Part shown: positions 33,136-41,018 of the stretch, piece by piece
Numbering within the stretch: the stretch's first letter is position 1
Layout: each line of letters opens with the position of its first letter
Source of the DNA: Prevotellaceae bacterium UBA1710
GTDB taxonomy: Bacteria > Bacteroidota > Bacteroidia > Bacteroidales > Bacteroidaceae
NCBI GenBank assembly: GCA_002317355.1
Contig: DCJC01000026.1
Coordinates: 7,402-52,142, forward strand
Direction: 5' to 3'
DNA: 44,741 nucleotides
Notes under the pieces: generated by a model
The model's database searches: none
Told to the model about the DNA's origin: nothing
The model's input: the letters and a program-made list of their open reading frames with translations, nothing else
Translations under genes and position numbers: made by a program

Positions 33136-35544
33136 TTATAATGTTGTTAAAGATTTCGTTCTTGTTTGAGTTAAATTTTCCTCATCGTAATAAGTCGTTT
33201 GCTCAATTTTCGGCTTTGCACTTCTTATCTCATAAGCCTTGTCTTTCTTTCCTAATTCCTCTGCAACGGAAGCGAACCAACCATAGTCAGAATTATTAAG
33301 AGAATTTGCCTTCCATTTTTGTTCATACCTGTCATACGCAATTTGGAATTTTTCTTTTGCCTCTGCCTCCTTACCTTCACGTTTATCAAGCCTTCCCAGC
33401 AAAATGTTGATGCAAGGCTCAGAAGGGTTGAGTTCATAAGCCTTGTTCAGATATTGTCTTGACCTTTTCGAATCCTTGTAGAAAAGAGTATTGCCTAGGT
33501 TGAAGTTAGGCCAATAGTCATTTGGATTATGGGCAAGTGCTCGTTCAAAGAAATCTATTGCCTTGTCTTTATTTCCGGAATTATGGTAATAAACACCGAT
33601 AAGGTTATAGTCTTCTGGATTAGGATAGATTTCGTTTTGCTGTTCGAGAGTTTCGGCAGCTTTGAAATCGTTTCCTGCATCCTCATAGGCTTTTCGGAGA
33701 GTAATCAAACAATTCTTTGTCGGTATACCTCCGTTTCTTTCAGTTTCGATATTTGCTTCTCTTTCAGCACGGAGTACGATACGTTCTTCTGTAGATAGCT
33801 CTTTGTTGGCAAATGGATTCTGAGGCTCAACCATACAGCTAACTCCCATGCAATGAGCCTTGGCAAGTAACAATTTGTCAGCTGTTATCTCCAAAGCGAG
33901 AGTAACCTGAGCAGACGTGAGGAAGCCACCATCGCGTGTAATCTTCAGATTGAAGAGCATTTTGTTTTCATTTCCCACACAAATAGGAAGCTCTATTGCT
34001 TCTTGATGATCTTTTGTAGGCATCAAATCATCAATCACAATCGTATCGCATGGTATAGTTGTACCCGCAGGAATCAAAACTTTATTTGTAGTGTCCTTCG
34101 TGATTACAAAAATAGACTCACTTGTAATAGGTTGGATAATACATTTGTTCATACCGTTCATTAGAAGCGAATGGATAGCGGCACCCTTAGAGACATGAGT
34201 TTGAAGATCCTGAGGAACGAGGATTTCTGAATCATCGAAATGTTTCTTCAATGCTTCCTGTATAAAAGGATTTTGAGCACTTCCACCAATTAGCAATACG
34301 TAGTCAATCTCTGATTTGCATACGTTTGCTTTTTTGATAGCGCTTTCAATAGGTATGAAGATATTATTATACTCTTCTTGTCCTTTTATAGATGTCGGTA
34401 TGCGTGACGATTTCATGAATACAGACATTACCTCGACCAATTCTTTTGCAGAAAGGAAGAATTCGGATTGAGTGAGAATTCCTTTCTTAGTTTCTACAGA
34501 AACAGGAATTGTGATGGTTTCTTTATCTGAACTTGATTTGATATAGTCAGGAATTTCCAACTTATACATTTGATTGGAAATCTTCTTGCACATAAGAATC
34601 TTCAAACGCTCCGAAACCTTATAAAGCTGCGTAGCTATATATTGACATTCTTTTGTTCTAAAGTCATCCTCAGAAACATTATTTGCTTCAAAGAAGCGTG
34701 GCAATATATACTTGAAGGTGATATATCGGTCAACGTCATCACCGCCCAGTTTTGTGAATTTCGATATTGCAACGTTTTTTGAATATAAGCCATTTGCTGA
34801 TTTTCCAATTTCAAGAATAGAAATATCGCAAGTGCCTCCACCAAAATCAAAGACCAGTACTTTGGAATTGTAATGTGGAGAAATAAGCAATGGCTTTTCA
34901 GACTCTTCGCTGTCATGAATATAGCTAATGAATGCAGCATTTGGCTCGTCAATAAGCGATTGTTTAGAGATATTCATGCCGTTGGACTCTAAAGCTTCCA
35001 TAAGTTCTTTTCGCTGATTTGCCTCAAAAGATGCAGGAATACTTACGGCATACATGATATTGTCAGACAAACAGTTGTCTTGACAATACTTCTTTATCAG
35101 TATATTCAAATACATGAAGAATACTCTGACGCAGTCCTTGGGATTCCTAATTTTGACACCTTCCAAACCCCCAACCTCGCTGTTGTAGTATTTCGCACCG
35201 AGGTCTTCTCCGATTTCCATCTTAAAAGAGAACCATATATTCTTACCCTTAGTAAGGGTGTATTTGAGGTTAGAAGCACCCTCGCCAACGAGCAATCTTA
35301 CATTATACCAAGCGATAACACTTGGAAGTTTTTCGCTTTGGTAAATGGTACCATCTTCCAAAATTTGCGTAAGCTTTATTGGAAGAGTTTTTATTTTTTC
35401 CTCGTCATTCTCCTTTGAAGCGATGGAAACAACTGTCGTTGACGTACCGAAATCGATACCAACGAATGTTGCTTTTGTTGCCAACTGCGTGTTAAGCGCA
35501 GAAGGCAACATAGACTTTAACGATAGTATATTTGATCCAGGCAT
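33136..35544 (-). CDS. Hsp70/DnaK-like ATPase with C-terminal TPR repeats, 802 aa
   Basis: The actin-like ATPase domain is intact: phosphate-1 VGIDFGTSTTVVSI (28-41), IDEPNAAFISY (198-208), phosphate-2 VFDFGGGTCDISILEIG (231-247), GGDDVDR (267-273) and adenosine motif VLLIGGSAQNPFIQEALKKH. A short beta region follows at about 480-570. The canonical peptide-binding lid is replaced by a helical region and TPRs (ALAHNPNDYWPNFNLGNTLF, KAYELNPSEPCINILLGRLD). It is therefore a specialised Hsp70-family NTPase rather than housekeeping DnaK, and no DnaJ or GrpE gene lies nearby. It heads the operon hsp70-helicase-orf522-terB. The start at 35544 leaves a 27-residue extension before the ATPase core. Confidence 0.9.
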   Translation of the reverse strand: MPGSNILSLKSMLPSALNTQLATKATFVGIDFGTSTTVVSIASKENDEEKIKTLPIKLTQILEDGTIYQSEKLPSVIAWYNVRLLVGEGASNLKYTLTKGKNIWFSFKMEIGEDLGAKYYNSEVGGLEGVKIRNPKDCVRVFFMYLNILIKKYCQDNCLSDNIMYAVSIPASFEANQRKELMEALESNGMNISKQSLIDEPNAAFISYIHDSEESEKPLLISPHYNSKVLVFDFGGGTCDISILEIGKSANGLYSKNVAISKFTKLGGDDVDRYITFKYILPRFFEANNVSEDDFRTKECQYIATQLYKVSERLKILMCKKISNQMYKLEIPDYIKSSSDKETITIPVSVETKKGILTQSEFFLSAKELVEVMSVFMKSSRIPTSIKGQEEYNNIFIPIESAIKKANVCKSEIDYVLLIGGSAQNPFIQEALKKHFDDSEILVPQDLQTHVSKGAAIHSLLMNGMNKCIIQPITSESIFVITKDTTNKVLIPAGTTIPCDTIVIDDLMPTKDHQEAIELPICVGNENKMLFNLKITRDGGFLTSAQVTLALEITADKLLLAKAHCMGVSCMVEPQNPFANKELSTEERIVLRAEREANIETERNGGIPTKNCLITLRKAYEDAGNDFKAAETLEQQNEIYPNPEDYNLIGVYYHNSGNKDKAIDFFERALAHNPNDYWPNFNLGNTLFYKDSKRSRQYLNKAYELNPSEPCINILLGRLDKREGKEAEAKEKFQIAYDRYEQKWKANSLNNSDYGWFASVAEELGKKDKAYEIRSAKPKIEQTTYYDEENLTQTRTKSLTTL

Positions 35545-35714
35545 AATGAAAAATATTTTTGTTGTGACGTTTACAAATCATTGCAATTGGCATAACATCA
35601 CCGACGAAGCATACCTTCATACGGGTATTTACATCCATAATTTTGTAGAATACGTTATATTATACGATTCTATCAATGATACATGACTTAGGATAATCGA
35701 GACCATTTTCCATT

Positions 35715-36461
35715 TTACCCGAACTTGTATGCTTCCTTGGTTAAATAGTTGTAGACACCGTAATTTTCATTCTCTACACGAACGACGACAAAGTCATGTT
35801 CGCCCTCGCCATTCATGCAAAGAACAATCTTGTCAATTTGATACATACCTCCAGGAGCATCAGGACAATTATATGGGATTGCATAAACACTCCATCTCTT
35901 TACTTTGTTTTCACCAAATATAGTCCAAAAACGAGCGTCACACTTTGGATTGAATGGCTCGTCTTCCAATTCTTCCATGCCAGAAATGAGATAGTATTTT
36001 TTGTCGCCGCATCCAACAAGTTCAAGTCCTAGTTCGTCTAGGCGCTTCTGCGAACCTGTTCTGCCATTATATTTAACTCCAAATTCTTTCGATTCTACAA
36101 TATCCATCTCGTCTTCAACCATAATAACCTGATGAAGTGGACGAAGGAAACCTTGACCTGTTTCTTTGTTTGTAATACTAGTAAGACGTGATACGAAGTC
36201 TTCAAGGTCTAACGACCAATATTCTCCCGCTTCACATAAATCTTGTTTCTGAGATAAACATCTCATTTTGCCTGGGTAATTCTTGAAAACGAGCCATTCT
36301 TGAAGACGATGATACTCTTCTTCGTCATTATCGTTATCTGGGTCAAGGTTATAAAACTCATCAATCCAATCTGCAGGAATGACTTTAACTAATATTGCCT
36401 CGTCGAAATCTTGGTACTTTCCCAACATACCAATTTCAAAAATGTGATATTGTTTATTCAT
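35715..36461 (-). CDS. Hypothetical protein, 248 aa, upstream of the Hsp70 operon
   Basis: I recognise no family. From the ATG at 36461 it reads MNKQYHIFEIGMLGKYQDFD; an in-frame ATG eight codons earlier (36485) is less likely. The protein is acidic and beta-rich with many aromatics (ADWIDEFYNLDPDNDNDEEE; SGMEELEDEPFNPKCDARFW; RWSVYAIPYNCPDAPGGMYQ). There is no signal or membrane segment. It lies 170 bp upstream of the Hsp70 gene on the same strand and 45 bp downstream of a small ORF. It may belong to the same cargo system, for instance as sensor or specificity protein; that is inference from position only. Confidence 0.7.
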   Translation of the reverse strand: MNKQYHIFEIGMLGKYQDFDEAILVKVIPADWIDEFYNLDPDNDNDEEEYHRLQEWLVFKNYPGKMRCLSQKQDLCEAGEYWSLDLEDFVSRLTSITNKETGQGFLRPLHQVIMVEDEMDIVESKEFGVKYNGRTGSQKRLDELGLELVGCGDKKYYLISGMEELEDEPFNPKCDARFWTIFGENKVKRWSVYAIPYNCPDAPGGMYQIDKIVLCMNGEGEHDFVVVRVENENYGVYNYLTKEAYKFG

Positions 36462-36505
36462 AATTTGTAATTTTACAATATTCATTAAACGTAGGATTCA
36501 AAATG

Positions 36506-36613
36506 TTATATGTATTCCAGCAATTCAAAACCATGATACTGTTCGGATTTCATGAAAAAGTTCATCGCTTCCTCATGATTCAGAGATAATATGTTTTTCG
36601 CTGTTTTTGCCAT
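36506..36613 (-). CDS. 35-aa ORF resembling the N-terminus of a longer protein (possible gene remnant)
   Basis: MAKTAKNILSLNHEEAMNFF then MKSEQYHGFELLEYI and a stop. From memory, the pattern Leu-x-His-x-Glu-Ala-x-x-Phe-Phe-x-Lys-x-Glu-x-Tyr resembles the first residues of reverse-transcriptase-like proteins of Bacteroidetes, where the sequence goes on to Pro-x-Tyr-Phe. Here it stops at that point, suggesting the rest was lost or replaced by the 248-aa gene 45 bp downstream. It could also be a genuine small protein. The remainder of the 36462-36834 gap is AT-rich and has no other supported gene. Confidence 0.35.
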   Translation of the reverse strand: MAKTAKNILSLNHEEAMNFFMKSEQYHGFELLEYI

Positions 36614-36834
36614 TGAATAGGTGTGTAGATTTAAAAGGATGACTTTTCTTTGAAAGAATTGTCATGTTTTGAACACAAAAGTAATAATAAATAATCATAT
36701 ATTTATTAAAACGCTCGAAAAACTTTTTGTTTTTGGACAAAATTAACACAAAAATGGCAACTGCAAGTGTTTTGTCACCTACAGTTGCCACAATTTGAAG
36801 TTCAAATTTATGGAAATCTTATGTAGCGAATGTT

Positions 36835-38463
36835 CTATCGCTTTCTTCTATAAGCTGTTTTTGGCGCGACATCTACCGCCTGTGCTTGCTTTGGCGCAGT
36901 AATACTCTTCACGGTATCTACACAACGATGGATGAAGTCTTCATCAGACTCATTGAGTTTGCGACCTGACCAATCGGTGAGCTGACCTTGCACACCTCCA
37001 CCGCCGACACTGCTCTCCATATAGTTGGTAGCGGCATCAACGTAACCGAGGAAAAGGGACATGGCGGCTTTGGCAGGATCGCCTGTAAGTCCGGACGTAT
37101 CGATTATATGTATTGCGTTGCTTACCGATAAAGGAGTTGAGCCAAGGAGGGTGCACAGTTCTTTAGCGAACGTTTGGAAAGCGTGAAGCGAACCATTGAC
37201 GGATTTCAACGTTTGGTCTTTCTTGCTGACCTCTTGCTCCAGTTCTTTGAGATGCGAGTCGTCCAACGCATCAAGTTTTCGCTGAAGGTCGGCTTTCTCG
37301 TTGCACAGTGCACTGTATTCACGAAACCATTGGTCATTTTCGTCATGCGCTTTCTTTGCATCTGACTTTGCAGACTCCAGTTCTCCCCGTAGCATCTTCG
37401 TTTCTGCCTTGTGCACTGTGTTCTCTTGGGCACGCGCTTTCTTCTCATCATCGAGTTCTTTAGTGAGGCGTTTCTTGTCATCCCATAGACCACGATACTT
37501 CTTGCCATACAGCTCTGGCGTAGGGCGAGATTTATATGTAAGATTGCTTGCATTGATGATAGCATCCATTGCTTCATCAACTCCTGCCTTACGTTCGTCG
37601 GCAAGCATTTCTTTGTACTTCGTTGGCTGAGTGATGCGTGCCCACATACCACTTTTGGCAGACCTCAGTTCGTCTTCTGCCGTTACTAATTCCTGCTTTT
37701 TCTCTGCCAGTTCCTGTTCGGCTGCAACACGTTCCTGTTGCAACTCTTCAATCTCAGTTTGGATGGCATTGTACGTCGCAGGATCCATGTGCTTCGCTTT
37801 TGAGCCCTTAACACCTCGCTCAAAATCAAACCCACGCTGCTTAAGAAACTTTGGAAAATCCTCTTGCCAACTCTCTGCTTTCTCTGGCGTAAATACCTCC
37901 TTCGCGCACAAACGAGAGGTAACTTCCTGCTTCTTGTAGCGTCGTTTTGCCTTTCCGTTGCGTGCCTCTACCTGCTTCTTCGTGTCAGCACGCTCTGGTG
38001 CCGGTCCTTCAACGATAGGGACTACTGACACATGCAGATGGGCTGTATTTTCATCAAAGTGGGCACACGCACCTACAACATTCTCTGGCCCACATTCTTG
38101 TTTTAGGAAGTCAATGCAGGCATGAGCGAATTCATCAAACCTACCTTGTCTCACTATTTCATCCATCGTAGCCTTATCGCTTGTGAATATGAAACAGAGA
38201 GCCCTGACCTGGTTAGAACGTATCGCTCTGGCAATGCCTGCCTCCTTGATACGTTTCTCGATAGCTTCACTTCTTCCCATGCCCTTTGGAAGAATATACT
38301 CCTTGTTCTGTTTGGTCAACTCTAGATGCTTAACGGAATCAGGTCGGAACTCGACCATCTTCTGTTGCTCGGCATCCCATATCTGTCTTTCTATATGTGC
38401 GGAAAGTCCTCCGCCAGCTGCGCCACCACTTTGCTTGGCGCATGTTAAAACGATTTTACCCAT
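36835..38463 (-). CDS. MobV-family relaxase (Mob/Pre)
   Basis: A 542-aa protein. The N-terminal relaxase domain begins MGKIVLTCAKQSGGAAGGGL SAHIERQ and has the metal-binding H135-x-D137-E138-x-x-x-H142-x-H144 motif in HFDENTAHLHVSVVPI, preceded by RSNQVRALCFIFTSDKATMD. A second conserved block is RLCAKEVFTPEKAESWQEDF. The C-terminal half is a long coiled coil (ELQQERVAAEQELAEKKQEL) and ends in a basic tail (TAYRRKR). It nicks the element's oriT and pilots the strand into a conjugation channel supplied by a helper. The nick site is expected just upstream of its start. Confidence 0.92.
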   Translation of the reverse strand: MGKIVLTCAKQSGGAAGGGLSAHIERQIWDAEQQKMVEFRPDSVKHLELTKQNKEYILPKGMGRSEAIEKRIKEAGIARAIRSNQVRALCFIFTSDKATMDEIVRQGRFDEFAHACIDFLKQECGPENVVGACAHFDENTAHLHVSVVPIVEGPAPERADTKKQVEARNGKAKRRYKKQEVTSRLCAKEVFTPEKAESWQEDFPKFLKQRGFDFERGVKGSKAKHMDPATYNAIQTEIEELQQERVAAEQELAEKKQELVTAEDELRSAKSGMWARITQPTKYKEMLADERKAGVDEAMDAIINASNLTYKSRPTPELYGKKYRGLWDDKKRLTKELDDEKKARAQENTVHKAETKMLRGELESAKSDAKKAHDENDQWFREYSALCNEKADLQRKLDALDDSHLKELEQEVSKKDQTLKSVNGSLHAFQTFAKELCTLLGSTPLSVSNAIHIIDTSGLTGDPAKAAMSLFLGYVDAATNYMESSVGGGGVQGQLTDWSGRKLNESDEDFIHRCVDTVKSITAPKQAQAVDVAPKTAYRRKR

Positions 38464-38827
38464 TCGGTTTTATTGGTTTTTATGACAGCGGAAGCTTGCT
38501 TGATGCTTAATGAGAAATCCTCCATGGAATGGCTTACACCATAAATTCAGCGCGATAGTGCGGCACGAAGTGGAATTTTGGTATAGTAAGCTACCCCAAG
38601 ATAATTATCTTGTGAAAGCCTCTCCCTCAGTCCCTCTCCAAAGGCGAGGGAAGTGCATGCAAGCATGTTCTCCTGCTGTCAGATTAAACATTGTTGGTGA
38701 TTGATTATTGATATCTCTTTAAGAGCTATGCTATTGCTCTGTAAAAGCTATCAAATCACAAAGAATTCTCTAGTAAATTTGTTACAATATGATAGCTTTT
38801 ATAGAAGGCTTTCTAACATGCTGATTC
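38464..38827. other. Candidate oriT region upstream of the relaxase
   Basis: A 364-bp gene-free gap. It contains a perfect 16-bp palindrome, CAAGATAATTATCTTG (38597-38612), preceded by GGTATAGTAAGCTACCC, which resembles MobV nick regions in general style. A GAGGGA/TCCCTC pair lies near 38625-38650. A 12-bp inverted repeat TAAAAGCTATCA (38742-38753, partner 38790-38801) lies after the DnaB-like gene stop and may end its transcript. Confidence 0.5.
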
Positions 38828-39607
38828 CTAGAATACATCATTGTATGATATAAGAGGTGTCTTATCAAGCGGATCATCCTTAGCCAAAGGTGCGTGCCCA
38901 TCAAAGGAACGGAAGCTTGTGGTGTTGCAGTCAAACTCCACAACGAATTTTGACGTGCCGACATTTCGCCCCTTGCGAATGTCAATGAGCGCAGTACCAT
39001 GAGTGCTTATGTCCTCGAACGGTTTGGGGTATGCAGAACCATCCTGTTCCGGACGAGAAACAAGTATCACCATATCGGCGGCACTCGCTATCTCCTGACT
39101 ACCTCGCAGACGTTTCAGACTGGCATTGTTGGACTCGCCAGAAGTAGGACGCGAGAACTGCGAAAGCAGACATACGAAGATGTTCTGTTCCTTCGCCAAC
39201 TGCTGAAATCTGCGTGCCGTATTTGTGAGGAACGTTGTCTCGTTGGTGTTACTGCCAGAAGTGGCAAGTATTTGGAGATAATCGACGAACACACCCTTGA
39301 TGCCATACTTCAGAACCCACATCTTCACCTTTGCACAGATGGACTCTACAGTTCGTAGGTCGACAATGTAGATAGGCAGTCGTTCTATCTTGTCCGATGC
39401 TCGCTCCACCATGCCTATCTCACTGTCAGACAGCATACGGTCACCATGAGCCGCAGGATTGGTGATACGTCCAGAACATATCTGTGTATTGCGTGCCACG
39501 GCACGCCCAAAGAGTTGTGCTGATGACATCTCAAGAGATACGGCGCACTCTGCCTCCAAGTCACGAGGAGGCAGGTGCATTGTAGTGTTACCGTTCATAG
39601 CCATCAT
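38828..39607 (-). CDS. DnaB-like helicase derivative lacking the N-terminal domain and Walker A
   Basis: A 259-aa protein. Residues 10-22 (MHLPPRDLEAECAV) match the first conserved motif of replicative DnaB helicases. The next residues, SLEMSSAQLFGRAVARN, belong to motif H1a, normally about 200 residues further on. The helicase N-domain, linker and Walker A (GxGKT) are therefore missing, while Walker B (GVFVDYLQIL), the LLSQFSRPTSG segment and the RLRGSQEIASAADMVILVSR segment remain. It is probably not an active ATPase helicase alone. Its ATG overlaps the stop of the winged-helix gene by one base (TGATG), implying coupled translation. Confidence 0.85.
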   Translation of the reverse strand: MMAMNGNTTMHLPPRDLEAECAVSLEMSSAQLFGRAVARNTQICSGRITNPAAHGDRMLSDSEIGMVERASDKIERLPIYIVDLRTVESICAKVKMWVLKYGIKGVFVDYLQILATSGSNTNETTFLTNTARRFQQLAKEQNIFVCLLSQFSRPTSGESNNASLKRLRGSQEIASAADMVILVSRPEQDGSAYPKPFEDISTHGTALIDIRKGRNVGTSKFVVEFDCNTTSFRSFDGHAPLAKDDPLDKTPLISYNDVF

Positions 39608-40392
39608 CAGATATTGATTTTACCTTTAAGAGCATTCTCCCTACGTAGCCAGAAAGTAAGTTTGTCAAGAAGAGAATACTTGGTGTTCTCGTTAAGTTTC
39701 AACCTGCCGCCACTAATCTCCCTTCCGTAGAACTGTATAAACTTTTTGACTGCATCATTGAACTCTGGCATAGAACCGTAGGTAGTCTTCCATCCTTTTG
39801 ATTCTATGATAGCGTTGACATCATCCACAAGCTTCATACGGCGTTCGTCCAAAGAAGAAATTGTTGTTATGTGACTGTCACTCTCTACAACATTCTCTTT
39901 GTTATTCTCTATACAGGAAACCTCCGACGTGCCTTTCGGTGTGTCGGCATTAGTCCCTTTCTGAGAAGATTGTACTGATACAGAAGTACTTGCGGATGCC
40001 TCATTGCGTGCCACGTCCATGCCATTGCTAACAGCAGAAGGTGAAAGATTTGCTGAAACAGTGGCAGTTACAGTAGGATTCTGCGTGCCCTTGAATAGTT
40101 TCTCATAACCAACGATGGTAAGCAAAATGTAATGGTTTGTACCTACCTTCGTCAGCTTGCCCTCTGCCACAAGCTTGTCTATACGACTGCGCACTTCCTT
40201 CTTGGAAAGCCCTGTACGCTCCATGAGAATAGCTAAGGTGGTGATCATCTGCCCAGGAACAAGAGTACGCCCATGCTCTTGCACCTCACCAAAGTTGGCA
40301 AGGGCAAAGAGTTCGATACATAGCATCTTCATCTTCGGATCCTTGATATGAGAACCCAAAATGATGTCGGGAATGCGAGTAAACTTACACAT
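39607..40392 (-). CDS. Winged-helix protein, possible replication accessory factor, 261 aa
   Basis: The ATG at 40392 (MCKFTRIPDIILGSHIKDPK) is preceded by a strong Shine-Dalgarno, AAGGAGG, 7 nt upstream, which is rare in Bacteroidetes and fixes the start; a longer frame reaches 40455. The N-terminal winged helix reads ITTLAILMERTGLSKKEVRS and RIDKLVAEGKLTKVGTNHYI. A long Ser/Thr/Asn-rich linker follows, then a C-terminal helical domain (NAIIESKGWKTTYGSMPEFN). The layout resembles DnaD-like or RepA-like proteins that load helicases, and the next gene is a DnaB derivative. The family is not identified. Confidence 0.75.
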   Translation of the reverse strand: MCKFTRIPDIILGSHIKDPKMKMLCIELFALANFGEVQEHGRTLVPGQMITTLAILMERTGLSKKEVRSRIDKLVAEGKLTKVGTNHYILLTIVGYEKLFKGTQNPTVTATVSANLSPSAVSNGMDVARNEASASTSVSVQSSQKGTNADTPKGTSEVSCIENNKENVVESDSHITTISSLDERRMKLVDDVNAIIESKGWKTTYGSMPEFNDAVKKFIQFYGREISGGRLKLNENTKYSLLDKLTFWLRRENALKGKINI

Positions 40393-40876
40393 ACTGCACC
40401 TCCTTTCTGAACTTCTGACCAAGCGATGGTTTCTGCGCTTTTTCTCTTGCATCATTCTGGTGCATCAGCTCCAAGGCAAGGTCGGCATCTATCATTATGG
40501 TGCGACCATTCTGGATGATAGCATCATCAATGATACCGCTACTCTTCAGGCGCTGGGCAGTGTTCTTACTCTTGCCGATAAGCTTTGCCAGACCATCTAT
40601 GCCATAGACATAGCGTTTCTGCGGTGGCGCTTGCTGTAGAGACATCACCATATTAGGGATGATGGACTCCATGAAGGATTTGTACTGTGCACCAGTCATC
40701 TGCCAAAGAGGCATTTGAAGGAGTGCGTTATATTCCTCTGACGAGAGAGTCTGAGGAGGTAATGGTGTCTTTCCTGTATTGAGATTGACGCCATTGAGTG
40801 GCATACCCATCTGCGACTGCAGGACGATTTGTCCTACAGCTGCCGCCACTTCTGATGGAAATTGTTTATTAATCAT
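40385..40876 (-). CDS. DUF3853 family protein (excisionase/HTH-like)
   Basis: A 163-aa protein from the ATG at 40876 (MINKQFPSEVAAAVGQIVLQ). The C-terminal half carries the DUF3853 block: PLWQMTGAQYKSFMESIIP, YVYGIDGLAKLIGKSKNTAQ, RLKSSGIIDDAIIQNGRTIM. This is a MerR/excisionase-like HTH found on Bacteroides mobile elements, probably DNA-binding in excision or replication control. Its stop overlaps the start of the next gene by 8 bp. A longer frame opens at 40963 but lacks family resemblance. Confidence 0.85.
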   Translation of the reverse strand: MINKQFPSEVAAAVGQIVLQSQMGMPLNGVNLNTGKTPLPPQTLSSEEYNALLQMPLWQMTGAQYKSFMESIIPNMVMSLQQAPPQKRYVYGIDGLAKLIGKSKNTAQRLKSSGIIDDAIIQNGRTIMIDADLALELMHQNDAREKAQKPSLGQKFRKEVQYV

Positions 40877-41018
40877 ACGTATATGATGTTTTAAATGATA
40901 CAATATGGGACGCGTTGACGTCATTGCGCCTGTTAACACATTTAAGACAACAAAGGCGGGCAATCAGTCCCATAAAGACCAATTGCCCGCCTAACGGTGG
41001 TGGTATATTGTTGTAAAA

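Noticed and set aside
33136..35544. Housekeeping dnaK
   Set aside because: The C-terminus has TPRs rather than the DnaK lid, there are no grpE or dnaJ neighbours, and the gene lies in a mobile element.
35492..35638. 48-codon minus frame overlapping the Hsp70 start (MDVNTRMKVCFVGDVM...)
   Set aside because: It overlaps the Hsp70 N-terminus, lacks recognisable similarity and is likely chance, although a leader peptide cannot be excluded.
36573..36791. 72-codon minus frame (MATVGDKTLAVAIF...)
   Set aside because: AT-rich, hydrophobic and Lys-rich composition with no family resemblance; the overlapping 35-aa ORF in another frame looks more protein-like.
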